Shown here in pieces: positions 21,628 through 32,100 of a DNA stretch of 64,000 bases. The translations under genes and the position numbers were made by a program. Origin of the DNA: Actinomyces radicidentis. GTDB lineage: Bacteria; Actinomycetota; Actinomycetes; Actinomycetales; Actinomycetaceae. The notes under the pieces were generated by a model that was given only the letters and a program-made list of their open reading frames with translations, was not told the DNA's origin and searched no databases. The stretch lies in assembly GCF_001553565.1 (NCBI RefSeq), contig NZ_CP014228.1:2604001-2668000 (forward strand), read 5' to 3'. Position 1 is the stretch's first letter, and each line of letters begins with the position of its first letter.

Positions 21628-24492
21628 TCAGTGCGCGGCGTCGCGCCAGGTGGCGCCGCGGCCGACGGACACGTCGAGGGGGACGGAGAGCTCGGCGGCG
21701 GCGCCCATGCGCTCCCGCAGGAGGTCCTCCACGGTGCCGGCCTCGCCGGGTGCGACCTCGACGAGGAGCTCGTCGTGGATCTGGAGGAGGACGCGCGACG
21801 CCAGGCCGGTCTCCGCGAGGCCCTCGGCGACGTCGATCATGGCCTTCTTGACGATGTCGGCGGCGCTGCCCTGGATGGGGGCGTTGAGGGCGGCGCGCTC
21901 GGCCGTCTCGCGGCGCTGGCGGTTGTCGCTCGTGAGGTCGGGGAGGTAGCGGCGGCGCCCGAACATGGTCTCGGTGTAGCCGTCGCGGCGGGCCTGCTCG
22001 ACGACGGCCTCGAGGTAGTCGTGGACACGGCCGAAGCGCGAGAAGTAGGCGTCGCGCAGGGCGGCGGCCTCGGCGTTGTCGATGCCGAGCTGCTTGGCCA
22101 GGCCGAAGGTGGACAGCCCGTAGGCGAGCCCGTAGCTCATGGCCTTGACGTGGCTGCGCTGCTCGGCGGTGACGTCCTCGACGTCGATGCCGTGGACCAG
22201 GGCCGCGACGTAGCGGTGGAGGTCCTCGCCGGAGCGGAAGGCCTCGATGAGGGCCTCGTCGCCGGACAGGTGCGCCATGATGCGCATCTCGATCTGGGAG
22301 TAGTCGGCGGTGACGAGGCACTCGTAGCCCTCGCCCACGGTGAAGGCCTCGCGGATGCGTCGGCCCTCCTCGGTGCGGGCGGGGATGTTCTGGAGGTTGG
22401 GGTCGATGGAGGACAGGCGGCCGGTGGCGGCGACGGTCTGCTGGAAGGTCGTGCGGATGCGCCCGTCGGGCTGGACGGACTTGCGCAGCCCCTCGACCGT
22501 CTGGCGCAGCTTGATGGCGTCGCGGTGCTCGAGGAGGTTCTCGAGGAAGGGGTGCCCGGTCTTGGCGTAGAGGTCGGCGAGCGCCCCGGCGTCGGTCGTG
22601 TACCCGGTCTTCGTCTTGCGGGTGCGCGGCATGCCGAGCTCGTCGAAGAGGACGGTCTGGAGCTGCTTGGGGCTGGAGAGGTTGAGCTCGTGGCCGGCGG
22701 CGGCGTAGGCGCCCTCGGCGGCGTGGGTGACGCGGGCGTCGAGCTCGGTCTCGCGCTCGCGCAGGACGTCCTCGTCGACGGCGATGCCGGCGTGCTCCAT
22801 CTCGGCGAGGGTCGCGGCGACGGGCATCTCGAGGTCGGTGAAGAGCTCGGTGGCGCCGCGCTGGTCCATCTGGGCGTCAAGCGCCTCCTGGAGCGGGAGG
22901 AGCGCGGCGGCGCGGCGTGCGGAGGCGAGGGCCGCCGTCGGGACGGCCGCCTCTCCCCCGCCGAGGGCGTCGAGATCGAAGGCGGACTGCGCCTCGGAGG
23001 GCTCGTCGGTGACCGTGAGGGAGGCGAGGTCGAGGCCCAGCCAGCGGTCCGCGAGGGCGTCGGTGGAGTAGTCGCGCTGCTCGGGGCGGCACAGGTAGCC
23101 GGCGAGCGAGGGGTCGGCGACGACGCCGTCGAGGTCGAGGCCGCGTCCGGCGAGGGCGTGCCAGGCGCCCTTGGCGTCGGCGACGACCATGGGACGGGCC
23201 GGGTCGGCGAGGAGGGCGGCGAGTGCGGCCTCGTCCTCCGGGGAGACGAGGGCCGTGTCGACGGCGACGGCGTGCTCGCCGTCGGACAGGGACACGAGCT
23301 CGGCGGAGCCGCGGCCGGGGCGCAGGTCCCCGGCGACGTCGAGCCCGAGGAGGACGGCGTCCTCGCCCTCGGCCGGTGCGGGCAGGTGCTCCTCGAGCCA
23401 GCGGGCGAGGCCACCGGGTGCGAGGCCCAGCTCGCCGGAGCCGCCGAGTACGGCGACGTCGAGGGCCTCGAGGCGGGCCAGGGGCGAGTCGTCGCCGAGC
23501 TCGGAGTCCGCGCGGGCCTCGGCGCCCTCGGAGGTGTCGGCGAAGGTGAGCGTGCGCAGGGCCCGCTGGTGGAGGGTTCGGAACTCGAGGGCCTCCATGA
23601 CGCGGGCCAGCTCGCGGCGGTCCGCGCCGACGAGGCGCAGGTCCCTGGCGGGGTCGACCCCGAGGTCGAGGTCGGTGAGGAGGCGGTTGAGTCGCCGGTT
23701 GCGGATGACGTCGTCGAGGTGGTCGCGCAGGGACTGGCCGGCCTTGCCCTTGATCTCGTCGGCGTGGGCGATGACGCCCTCGAGGCCGTCGTAGAGGTTG
23801 ATCCACTTGGCGGCGGTCTTGGGTCCGACTCCGGGCACGCCGGGAAGGTTGTCGCTCGTCTCGCCGACGAGGGCGGCCAGGTGCGGGTAGCGCTCCGGTG
23901 GGATCCCGTAGCGCTCCTGGACCTCCGCGGGTGTCATGCGGCGCAGCGTGGACACGCCCTTGATCGGGTAGAGCACCGTGCAGTGCTCGGTGACGGTCTG
24001 GAAGGAGTCGCGGTCCCCGGAGCACACGAGGACCTCCATGCCGGCGTCCTGGCCGCGGCGGGCGAGGGTGGCGAGGATGTCGTCGGCCTCGTAGCCGGGG
24101 GCGGTGAGGGTGCGCACGCCCATGGCGGCGAGGAGCTCCTCGATGAGCTCGACCTGCCCGATGAAGGGCCGCGGGGTCTCGTCGCGGGTGCCCTTGTACT
24201 CGGCGTACTCCTCAGTGCGGAAGGTGCCGCCGGGCAGGTCGAAGGCGACGGCCACGTGAGTGGGCTCCTCCTGCTCGAGCAACGAGAAGAACATGGAGGT
24301 GAAGCCGTGGACTGCGTTCGTGGCCTGCCCGGTCGACGTCGTGAACGAGTCCACGGGGAGCGCGAAGAAGGCGCGGAAGGCCATGGAGTGGCCGTCGATG
24401 AGCAGGAGCCGCGGGCCGTCGGCGGCCGCGGCGCCGGAGGCGCTGGCGGACGGGGTGGTGCTGGCGGGGGTGCTGGAATCCGTGGTGCTCAC
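21628..24492 (-). CDS. polA: DNA polymerase I
   Basis: A 954-residue Pol I. The N-terminal 5'-3' flap nuclease shows LLIDGHSMAFRAFFA, AFDLPGGTFR, YEADDILATL and CSGDRDSFQ, with the helix-hairpin-helix LPGVPGVGPKTAAKW. The middle 3'-5' exonuclease fold (about 350-560) lacks the DxE/D metal residues (LGLDVAGDL where DTET is expected), so proofreading should be absent, as in other actinobacterial Pol I. The polymerase has motif A DYSQIEMRIMAHLS, the O-helix block RSHVKAMSYGLAYGLS, and motif C LQIHDELLVEV. The start lies 17 bp from the divergent thioesterase gene. Confidence 0.98.
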   Translation of the reverse strand: MSTTDSSTPASTTPSASASGAAAADGPRLLLIDGHSMAFRAFFALPVDSFTTSTGQATNAVHGFTSMFFSLLEQEEPTHVAVAFDLPGGTFRTEEYAEYKGTRDETPRPFIGQVELIEELLAAMGVRTLTAPGYEADDILATLARRGQDAGMEVLVCSGDRDSFQTVTEHCTVLYPIKGVSTLRRMTPAEVQERYGIPPERYPHLAALVGETSDNLPGVPGVGPKTAAKWINLYDGLEGVIAHADEIKGKAGQSLRDHLDDVIRNRRLNRLLTDLDLGVDPARDLRLVGADRRELARVMEALEFRTLHQRALRTLTFADTSEGAEARADSELGDDSPLARLEALDVAVLGGSGELGLAPGGLARWLEEHLPAPAEGEDAVLLGLDVAGDLRPGRGSAELVSLSDGEHAVAVDTALVSPEDEAALAALLADPARPMVVADAKGAWHALAGRGLDLDGVVADPSLAGYLCRPEQRDYSTDALADRWLGLDLASLTVTDEPSEAQSAFDLDALGGGEAAVPTAALASARRAAALLPLQEALDAQMDQRGATELFTDLEMPVAATLAEMEHAGIAVDEDVLRERETELDARVTHAAEGAYAAAGHELNLSSPKQLQTVLFDELGMPRTRKTKTGYTTDAGALADLYAKTGHPFLENLLEHRDAIKLRQTVEGLRKSVQPDGRIRTTFQQTVAATGRLSSIDPNLQNIPARTEEGRRIREAFTVGEGYECLVTADYSQIEMRIMAHLSGDEALIEAFRSGEDLHRYVAALVHGIDVEDVTAEQRSHVKAMSYGLAYGLSTFGLAKQLGIDNAEAAALRDAYFSRFGRVHDYLEAVVEQARRDGYTETMFGRRRYLPDLTSDNRQRRETAERAALNAPIQGSAADIVKKAMIDVAEGLAETGLASRVLLQIHDELLVEVAPGEAGTVEDLLRERMGAAAELSVPLDVSVGRGATWRDAAH

Positions 24493-24509
24493 CGTGCCAG
24501 CCTACGGGC

Positions 24510-25067
24510 ATGAGCGAGCAGCACCTCCCCGCCACCCCCGACGGCTCCCCCGTTCCCGGGCCGACCGCGCGCACCGCGGACGCGCCCGTCGGCTTCCCGG
24601 CGCGCGGCGCGCGTCCCTTCCCGGACACGCACCCGGCCGGCTCGGCGGTCTCCGCGCCCGCTGCTCCCCCGGTGCCCGGCGGGCTCGAGGACTGGGAGCA
24701 GGGCACCCTCATGGCGACCCTCGGCATGGAGGTCCTCGAGCGCTCCGCGGACCGCACCGTCGTGACGATGCCCGTCGAGGGCGCCCGCCAGGTCATCGGG
24801 ATCCTCCACGGCGGCGCCTCCGCGGCGCTCATCGAGACGGCCGCCTCCGTGGCGGCGCGGCAGGCGGCACCCGCAGGGACGGTGTCCGTCGGCGCGGAGC
24901 TCCAGGTGAGCCACCTGCGGCCGGCGACGGCGGGACGGGTGACGGCGGTGGCCACCCCCGTCCACCGGGGGCGGCGCACCGCCGTCTACGAGGTGTCGGT
25001 CCTCGACGAGGACGGCCGTCGGGTCGCGCGCGGGACGCTGCGCAGCCTGTTCACGGACCGGGGCTGA
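24510..25067 (+). CDS. PaaI-like hotdog-fold thioesterase
   Basis: A 185-residue protein whose C-terminal 125 residues form a single hotdog domain of the PaaI/YdiI group. The signature is QVIGILHGGASAALIETAAS (about 95-115), with the HGG turn and a catalytic Glu one helix turn later, followed by VSVGAELQVSHLRPAT. The first 60 residues are Pro/Ala-rich and probably unstructured. It likely hydrolyses an acyl- or aryl-CoA ester in the cytoplasm; the substrate is unknown. A thioesterase in this part of the polA-pyk synteny block is common in actinobacteria. Start codon ATG 24510 is the only reasonable choice near polA. Confidence 0.8.
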   Translation: MSEQHLPATPDGSPVPGPTARTADAPVGFPARGARPFPDTHPAGSAVSAPAAPPVPGGLEDWEQGTLMATLGMEVLERSADRTVVTMPVEGARQVIGILHGGASAALIETAASVAARQAAPAGTVSVGAELQVSHLRPATAGRVTAVATPVHRGRRTAVYEVSVLDEDGRRVARGTLRSLFTDRG

Positions 25068-25137
25068 GCCGCCGGGATCGTCCGCCTCAGCACTGAGGCG
25101 GACCGCCCGACCGGAAGCGCGGCGCCCGACCGGAGCG

Positions 25138-25746
25138 TCAGTCCTCCTTCGTGGAGGTGCCGACCTGCTCGATGACGGCGTCGGCGACCTCGCGCATGGT
25201 GAGGCGGCGGTTCATGGAGGTCTTCTGGAGCCAGCGGAACGCCTGCGGCTCGCTCAGGCCCATCTTCTCCATGAGGAGGCCCTTGGCGCGGTCCACGCGC
25301 TTGCGGGTCTCGAAGCGCTCCTGGAGGTCGCTGATGTCGTTCTCGAGGGACTGGATCTCCTCGTGGCGGGACAGGGCGATCTCGACGGCGGGGATGAGGT
25401 CCGCCGGGGTGAAGGGCTTGACGACGTAGGCCATGGCGCCGGCGGCGCTCGCGCGCTCGACGAGCTCCGTCTGGGAGAAGGCCGTGAGCATGACGACGGC
25501 GGCGCCGACCTTGTCGACGATCTGCTCGGCGGCGGTGATGCCGTCCATGACGGGCATCTTGACGTCCATGACGCACAGGTCCGGCTCATGCTCCTCGGCG
25601 AGGCGCACGGCCTCCTCGCCGTCGGCGGCCTCGGCGACGACCTCGAAGCCGGCGTCGGTGAGGGTCTCGACGATGTCGAGGCGGATGAGGGTCTCGTCCT
25701 CGGCGACGAGGACCCGGCGGGAGGAGGTGGAAGACTCGTTGCTCAC
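25138..25746 (-). CDS. pdtaR: ANTAR-domain response regulator PdtaR
   Basis: A 202-residue regulator with an N-terminal receiver domain (acidic pocket AEDE, phospho-acceptor Asp in CVMDVKMPVMDG near residue 59, Thr in MLTAFS, Lys in VVKPF), a coiled-coil linker and a C-terminal ANTAR RNA-binding domain (RKRVDRAKGLLMEKMGLSEPQAFRWLQ). ANTAR proteins act as phosphorylation-controlled transcription antiterminators on two-hairpin RNAs. It corresponds to mycobacterial PdtaR by sequence and position. The GTG start at 25746 appears leaderless: a TAGGAT -10 ends 6 nt before it. The cognate PdtaS kinase is not in the window. Confidence 0.93.
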   Translation of the reverse strand: MSNESSTSSRRVLVAEDETLIRLDIVETLTDAGFEVVAEAADGEEAVRLAEEHEPDLCVMDVKMPVMDGITAAEQIVDKVGAAVVMLTAFSQTELVERASAAGAMAYVVKPFTPADLIPAVEIALSRHEEIQSLENDISDLQERFETRKRVDRAKGLLMEKMGLSEPQAFRWLQKTSMNRRLTMREVADAVIEQVGTSTKED

Positions 25747-25752
25747 GACCCG

Positions 25753-25758
25753 ATCCTA
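25753..25758 (-). promoter_or_regulatory. -10 box of pdtaR (leaderless start)
   Basis: Minus-strand TAGGAT lies 6 nt before the GTG start. The predicted transcription start falls on or next to the start codon, so the mRNA is probably leaderless. Confidence 0.45.
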
Positions 25759-25828
25759 GTATGCTCGGCGCGGTCGCGAGGACCGGGGCGGCGTCGCGAG
25801 ACTCACGCCCGGGGACCGCGCGATGCAC

Positions 25829-25902
25829 GCCCCCGTAGCCCAACTGGCAGAGGCATCCGACTCAAAATCGGAGTGTTGTGGGTTCGAGTCCCACCGGAGG
25901 CA
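25829..25902 (+). tRNA. tRNA with anticodon CAA (Leu), short variable loop
   Basis: A 74-nt cloverleaf. The acceptor GCCCCCG pairs with CGGAGGC with one C.A mismatch at pair 4. The D arm is GCC/GGC with a GG in the loop. The anticodon stem is TCCGA/TCGGA with loop CTCAAAA, giving anticodon CAA. The variable loop is 5 nt (GTGTT), and the T arm GTGGG-TTCGAGT-CCCAC is perfect. The discriminator is A and CCA is not encoded. The anticodon reads UUG (Leu), yet bacterial tRNA-Leu normally has a long variable arm; this one has the type I shape. Confidence 0.88.
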
Positions 25903-25915
25903 CGACGACGCGGAA

Positions 25916-25945
25916 GGGGCTCCGCACCGGATGGTGCGGAGCCCC
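25916..25945. terminator. Bidirectional terminator between tRNA and pyk
   Basis: GGGGCTCCGCACC and GGTGCGGAGCCCC form a perfect 13-bp stem with a 4-nt loop. It serves the tRNA (+) and pyk (-) transcripts. Confidence 0.85.
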
Positions 25946-25978
25946 TTCGTCGCGTCCCGAGGCTGGACGGGTGCCGAC

Positions 25979-27418
25979 TCAGGCCCTGGTGGCCCGGTAG
26001 TCGACCTCCTCGCCGACGGTGTGGACGCGGATCGAGTTGGTCGAGCCCGGCGTGCCCGGCGGCATGCCGGCGACGATGATGACCGAGTCGCCGGGCTGCG
26101 CGAGCTGCTTGGCCTGGAGGATCTCGTCCACCTGGGCGACCATCTCGTCCGTGTGACGGACCTCCGGCACGGTGTAGGTGCTCACGCCCCAGGAGACGGC
26201 GAGCTGACGGCGGGTCGACTCGAGCGGGGTGAAGGCCAGCAGCGGGATGGGCGAGCGCAGGCGGGACAGGCGGCGGGCCGTGTCACCGGACTGCGTGAAG
26301 GTGACGAGGTAGGTCGCGTCGAGCTGCTCGCCCATCTCGGCCGCGGCGCGGGTCAGGGCGCCGCCGCGGGTCTGCGGGTAGGAGCCGAGCTCGGCGATGC
26401 GCTCTCCGCCGTTCTCCTCGACGTTCTCGATGATGCGGGCCATGGTGCGCACGCACTCGATCGGGTAGGCGCCGACGGAGGTCTCGCCGGAGAGCATGAC
26501 CGCGTCCGCGCCGTCGAGGATGGCGTTGGCGCAGTCGGAGGCCTCGGCGCGCGTCGGGCGCGGGTTCTGGATCATCGACTCGAGCACCTGGGTGGCGACG
26601 ATGACCGGCTTGGCCTGGCGGCGGGCGAGCTCGATGGCGCGCTTCTGAACGAGCGGCACGGACTCAAGGGGCATCTCGACGCCGAGGTCGCCGCGGGCGA
26701 CCATGATGCCGTCGAAGGCGGAGACGATGTCGAAGAGGTTGTCGACGGCCTGCGGCTTCTCGATCTTCGCGATGACCGGGATGCGCACGCCCTCCTCGTC
26801 CATGATCTGGTGGACGTCCTCGATGTCCTTGGAGTCGCGGACGAAGGACAGGGCGATGAGGTCGGCGCCGATGCGGCAGGCCCAGCGCAGGTCCTCGCGG
26901 TCCTTCTCCGACAGCGCGGGGACGGAGACGGCGACGCCGGGGAGGTTGAGGCCCTTGTGGTTGGAGACGTAGCCCGGCACCTCGACCTTGGTGATGACGT
27001 CGGTGTCGGTGACGGCCGTGACGCGCACGGCCACGTTGCCGTCGTCGATGAGGAGGCGGTCGCCGGGGCGGCAGTCGCCCGGCAGGCCCTTGAAGGTGGT
27101 GCCGACGCGCTTGACCGTGCCGAGGACGTCCTCGGTGGTGATGGTGAACTCGTCGCCCTTGTTGAGCATGACCTTCTGGTCGTTGACGAAGTTGCCGAGG
27201 CGGATCTTCGGGCCCTGGAGGTCGACGAGGATGGCGACCGGGCGGCCGGAGGCGGCGGAGGCCTCGCGGATGCGGTCGATGACGACCTCCTGGTCCTCGG
27301 CGCGCCCGTGGGAACGGTTGATACGGGCCACGTTCATGCCCGCGTCGACCAGCGCCTGAACCTGCTCGGGGGATTCGGTCGCGGGTCCCAGTGTGCAGAC
27401 GATCTTCGCTCTTCGCAT
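25979..27418 (-). CDS. pyk: Pyruvate kinase
   Basis: Pyruvate kinase makes pyruvate and ATP from phosphoenolpyruvate and ADP. The 479-residue product has the ordinary bacterial length, with KIVCTLGPAT at the N-terminus, the active-site block IPVIAKIEKPQAVDN (Lys near residue 220), GIMVARGDLGVE, and VATQVLESMI. The substrate-contact block reads ARINRSHG where most family members have ARLNFSHG; the Phe to Arg change is unusual but Arg, Asn, Ser and His are kept. The C-terminal domain is complete. It is monocistronic, closed by the shared terminator. Confidence 0.97.
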   Translation of the reverse strand: MRRAKIVCTLGPATESPEQVQALVDAGMNVARINRSHGRAEDQEVVIDRIREASAASGRPVAILVDLQGPKIRLGNFVNDQKVMLNKGDEFTITTEDVLGTVKRVGTTFKGLPGDCRPGDRLLIDDGNVAVRVTAVTDTDVITKVEVPGYVSNHKGLNLPGVAVSVPALSEKDREDLRWACRIGADLIALSFVRDSKDIEDVHQIMDEEGVRIPVIAKIEKPQAVDNLFDIVSAFDGIMVARGDLGVEMPLESVPLVQKRAIELARRQAKPVIVATQVLESMIQNPRPTRAEASDCANAILDGADAVMLSGETSVGAYPIECVRTMARIIENVEENGGERIAELGSYPQTRGGALTRAAAEMGEQLDATYLVTFTQSGDTARRLSRLRSPIPLLAFTPLESTRRQLAVSWGVSTYTVPEVRHTDEMVAQVDEILQAKQLAQPGDSVIIVAGMPPGTPGSTNSIRVHTVGEEVDYRATRA

Positions 27419-27650
27419 GGGCCAGATCCTACGGGATGGTCCGTCTGCGAACGAGTCCCCACAGTGGTCTCACGCCCTGTTGGGAGGAGGGTCACGCGGT
27501 GTTCACCGTCGGCATCGTCCTCCCTCCCGCCGACCGGGCGCCGCTCCCCCACGGATCCATCGGCGCCGCGCGAGTTGCCCCGGGAACGCGCCGTGCGCAC
27601 GGCGCGGCGGTGGCGCGGGTCGGGAGGGGACGCCTCCCGACCCGGCGGCA
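27419..27650. other. gltD-pyk intergenic region (232 bp) with terminator
   Basis: No gene is seen. It contains the gltD terminator CGGGTCGGGAGG/CCTCCCGACCCGG (27616-27644) and a perfect 18-bp palindrome GCGCCGTGCGCACGGCGC (27588-27605) that may be part of a second terminator or an operator for pyk. Confidence 0.6.
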
Positions 27651-29111
27651 TCACGGCTGGTAGGAGACCTCGGTCGGGGTGATCGGGCTCGGCAGCTCGG
27701 TGGTCCCCCGCAGGTAGCGGTCGACGCTCGCGGCTGCCGAGCGGCCCTCCGCGATGGCCCACACGATGAGGCTCTGGCCGCGGCCGGAGTCGCCGGCGAC
27801 GAAGACGCCGGGCACGCCCGCGTTCCAGTCCTCATCGCGCTCGATGCGGCCGCGGGCGTCCAGGGTGAGGCCGAGCTGCTCGACGAGGCCGGTCTCGGGG
27901 ACGCCGGTGAAGCCCATGGCCAGGAGGACGAGCTGAGCCGGGATGACCCGCTCGGTGCCCTCGACGGGGACGGGGCGGCCGCCCTCGAAGGCGACCTCGG
28001 TGATGCGCAGCGAGCCGACGCGGCCCTCTCCGTCGTCGAGCATCTCCACGGTCGAGGTGGCCCAGACGCGCTCGCCGCCCTCCTCGTGAGCCGAGGCGAC
28101 CTTGAACAGGCGCGGGTAGGTCGGCCACGGCTGGTTGGCGGGGCGCTCAGCCGGCGGGGCGGGCATGATCTCGATGGAGGTCACGGACCTGGCGCCCTGG
28201 CGGATGGCGGTGCCGAGGCAGTCGGCGCCGGTGTCGCCGCCGCCGATGATGATGACGTCCTTGCCCTCGGCGGAGATGGGCGTCGGGCCCTCGCCGTGGA
28301 CCTCGCGGGTCGCGGCGGTGAGGTAGTCGAGCGCCTGGTAGGTGCCCTCCAGGTCGCGGCCCGGCACGCGCAGGTCGCGGCGCTTGGGGGTGCCCATGGC
28401 GAGCACGACGGCGTCGAAGGACTCGAGCAGCTCCTGGCCGCTCAGCTCGCCGCCGACGACCACCGAGCTGCGGAAGCGGGTTCCCTCGGCCTCCATCTGG
28501 GCGAGGCGGCGGTCGAGGACGGACTTCTCGAGCTTGAACTCGGGGATGCCGTAGCGCAGGAGGCCGCCGGGCTTGTCGTCCTTCTCGAAGACGGCGACGG
28601 TGTGCCCGGCGCGGGTCAGCTGCTGGGCGGCGGCGAGACCCGCGGGGCCGGAGCCGATGACGGCGACGGTCGAGCCGGTGAGGAAGGCGGGGACCTGCGG
28701 CCTGATGAGGTCCTCGTCGAAGCCGGCGTCGGCGATCGAGTGCTCGATGTTCTTGATGGTGATGGCCGGCTGGTTGATGCCGAGCGTGCACGCGTACTCG
28801 CAGGGCGCCGGGCACAGCCGCCCGGTGAAGTCCGGGAAGTTGTTCGTGGCGTGGAGGCGCTCGACGGCGCCGGCGGTGTCGCCCTTCCAGGTGAGGTCGT
28901 TCCACTCGGGGATGAGGTTCCCGAGCGGGCAGCCCTGGTGGCAGAAGGGGATGCCGCAGTTCATGCAGCGCGAGGCCTGGCGGCGCAGCTGGGCCTCGTC
29001 CTGCGTCCTGCGGTCCTCGACCTCCTTGAAGTCGAGGATGCGGACGTCGACGGCACGGTACTTCGGCAGCTCGCGCTCGGTGATCTTCAGGAAGCCGCGG
29101 GGGTCAGCCAC
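27651..29111 (-). CDS. gltD: Glutamate synthase small subunit
   Basis: GltD supplies electrons from NADPH to GltB. The 486-residue product carries N-terminal cysteines for 4Fe-4S clusters ([18 protein letters not shown] near residues 48-65 and [12 protein letters not shown] near 100-112), the FAD-binding [13 protein letters not shown] near 152, and the NADPH-binding [15 protein letters not shown] near 296, with the terminal FAD motif [19 protein letters not shown]. It overlaps the gltB stop by 8 nt, so the two are translationally coupled. Confidence 0.97.
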   Translation of the reverse strand: MADPRGFLKITERELPKYRAVDVRILDFKEVEDRRTQDEAQLRRQASRCMNCGIPFCHQGCPLGNLIPEWNDLTWKGDTAGAVERLHATNNFPDFTGRLCPAPCEYACTLGINQPAITIKNIEHSIADAGFDEDLIRPQVPAFLTGSTVAVIGSGPAGLAAAQQLTRAGHTVAVFEKDDKPGGLLRYGIPEFKLEKSVLDRRLAQMEAEGTRFRSSVVVGGELSGQELLESFDAVVLAMGTPKRRDLRVPGRDLEGTYQALDYLTAATREVHGEGPTPISAEGKDVIIIGGGDTGADCLGTAIRQGARSVTSIEIMPAPPAERPANQPWPTYPRLFKVASAHEEGGERVWATSTVEMLDDGEGRVGSLRITEVAFEGGRPVPVEGTERVIPAQLVLLAMGFTGVPETGLVEQLGLTLDARGRIERDEDWNAGVPGVFVAGDSGRGQSLIVWAIAEGRSAAASVDRYLRGTTELPSPITPTEVSYQP

Positions 29112-32100
29112 GGGACACCTCCAGGATGCTGTCCCACACGGTGGGGTCGGACGGGGTCAGGCCGGACGCCGCGGCGTCGGCGAGGATGCGGCGGACGGCC
29201 GCGTACTGGCGCGGGAGGACGCGCGTGAAGCGCGACCGGAGCTGATCGGGGTCGTCCAGCAGGCGCTGCGCGACGGCGGAGCCGGTCTCCTCGACGTGCT
29301 CGCGCAGGACGGTCGTGAGGACGTCGACGTCGGAGTCGTCGAGCTCGGAGAGCTCGATGGCGCCGGAGGACAGGACCTCGGCGTTCATCTTGGCGCGGTC
29401 GAGGTCGAGGACGTAGCCGGTGCCACCGGACATGCCCGCGGCGACGTTGCGGCCGGTGGCGCCGAGGATGACGGCGGTGCCTCCGGTCATGTACTCCAGG
29501 GCGTGGTCGCCCGCGCCCTCGGCCACCAGCGTGGCGCCGGAGTTGCGGACGGCGAAGCGCTCGCCGACGCGGCCGCGGATGAAGAGCTCGCCCGCGATGG
29601 CGCCGTAGCCGATGACGTTGCCGGCGATGACCTGCTCCTCGGCGACGAAGGACGCGTCCTTGGAGGGGTGGACGGCGACGCGTCCGCCGCACAGGGACTT
29701 TCCGACGTAGTCGTTGGCGTCGCCGGTGAGGCGGATCGTCACGCCGTGCGGCAGGAAGGCGCCGAGGGACTGGCCGGCGGAGCCGGAGAGGTTGATCTCG
29801 ACGGTGCCGTCCGCGAGGCCCTCGTCGCCGTACTTCTTGGCGATCTCGTGACCGAGCATCGTGCCCACCGTGCGGTCCGTGTTCTGGATCGGCTGCGTGA
29901 TGGAGACGTGCTCGCCCTTGGACAGGGCCGGGGCCGCCAGCTTGATGAGCGTGCGGTCGAGGACGGACTCGAGGCCGTGCTCCTGGCCCTTGACGTGGTG
30001 GAGCGAGGAGCCGGGGCTCGGCTGCGCCATCGTGAGGACGGGGCTGAGGTCGAGGCCCTCGGACTTCCAGTGGGAGACGGCCTTCTCGGTGTCGAGCAGG
30101 TCGGCGCGGCCCACTGCCTCCTCGATGGAGCGCAGGCCCAGGCTGGCGAGGATCTCGCGGACCTCCTCGGCGATGTACCGGAAGAAGGTCACGATGAACT
30201 CGGGGCGGCCCGAGAAGCGCTGACGCAGGACCGGGTTCTGCGTGGCGACGCCGACCGGGCAGGTGTCGAGGTGGCACTTGCGCATCATGATGCAGCCGGA
30301 GACCACGAGCGCCGTCGTCGCGAAGCCGAACTCCTCGGCGCCGAGCAGTGCCGCGATGACGACGTCGCGGCCGGTCTTGAGCTGGCCGTCGCACTGGACG
30401 ACGATGCGGTCGCGCAGGTCGTTGAGGACGAGCGTCTGCTGGGCCTCGGCGAGTCCGATCTCCCACGGGGCGCCCGCGTGCTTGACGCTCGTGAGCGGGG
30501 CCGCGCCGGTGCCGCCGTCGAAGCCCGAGATGAGCACGACGTCCGCCTTGGCCTTGGACACGCCCGCGGCGACCGTGCCGACGCCGATCTCGGAGACGAG
30601 CTTGACGTGGACGCGGGCCTCCTCGTTGGCGTTCTTGAGGTCGCTGATGAGCTGGGCGAGGTCCTCGATGGAGTAGATGTCGTGGTGGGGCGGCGGGGAG
30701 ACGAGGCCGACGCCCGGGGTGGACCGGCGGACCTCGGCGACCCACGGGTAGACCTTGTGGGCCGGGAGCTGACCGCCCTCGCCCGGCTTGGCGCCCTGGG
30801 CCATCTTGATCTGGATGTCCTCGGCGAAGGTGAGGTACTCGGCGGTGACGCCGAAGCGGCCGGAGGCGACCTGCTTGATCTTGGAGCAGCGCTCGGGGTC
30901 GTGGAGTCGCTCGCGCGACTCGCCGCCCTCACCGGTGTTGGACTTCCCGCCGAGGCGGTTCATCGCGATGGCGAGGGTCTCGTGGGCCTCGCGGGAGATG
31001 GAGCCGTAGCTCATGGCGCCGGTCGCGAAGCGCTTGACGATCTCCTCGACGCTCTCGACCTCCTCCAGCGGCACGGGCTCGACGTCCTCGGTGCGCATGC
31101 GCATGAGGCCGCGCAGCGTCATGAGCTGCTCGGACTGGTCGTTGATCTCGTCGGTGTAGCGGCGGAAGACCTCGCGCTGCTCGGTGCGCGTCGCGTACTG
31201 GAGGCGGGAGATCGTCGCGGGGTTGAAGAGGTGGTCCTCGCCCTCGCGGCGCCACTGGTAGTCGCCGCCCGTCTGCAGCGTGCGGTGGGCCGGGGAGATG
31301 CCCGACGGCGGGTAGGCCTGGAGATGACGGGCCAGGACCTCCTCGGCGATGACGTCGAGGCCGATGCCGCCCAGCGGCGTGGGCGTGCCCGTGAAGTACT
31401 CGTCGACGAGCTCCTGGGACAGGCCCACGGCCTGGAAGACCTGGGCACCGCGGTAGGAGGCGACGGTGGAGATCCCCATCTTGGACATGACCTTGAGGAC
31501 GCCGTGGCCGAGGGCGTGGACGAGGTTCTCGACGGCCTTGTCCGGCTCGACCTTGATGGCGCCCGAGCGGGCGAGGTCCTCGACGGACTCCATGGCGAGG
31601 TACGGGCACACGGCGGCGGCGCCGTAGCCGATGAGGAGGGCGACGTGGTGGACCTCGCGGACGTCGCCGGCCTCGACGACGAGCCCGACCTGGGTGCGCG
31701 TGTGCTTGCGCAGGAGGTGGTGGTGGACGGCGCTCGTGAGGAGCAGCGAGGGGATGGGGGCCATCTCCGCCGTCGACTCGCGGTCCGACAGGATGACGAA
31801 GCTCGTACCGGCCTCGGCGGCGGCGTCGACCTCGGCGAAGATCTCCTCGAGGCGCTCGCGCAGGGCGGCCTCTCCCCCGCTGACGCGGAACAGGCCCTTG
31901 ATCTTCGTGGCGGTGAAGCCCTTGGCGGCCTTGGCGCGCCCGATGTGGGTGAGCTGGGCGAGCTGGTCCGAGGTGAGGACCGGGAAGGGGATGACGAGCT
32001 TGCGCGCGTGCTCCGGGACGTCCGCGAGGAAGTTCGGCTCGGGGCCGATCGCGGCGGACATCGAGGTGACGAGCTCCTCGCGGTAGGAGTCCAGCGGCGG

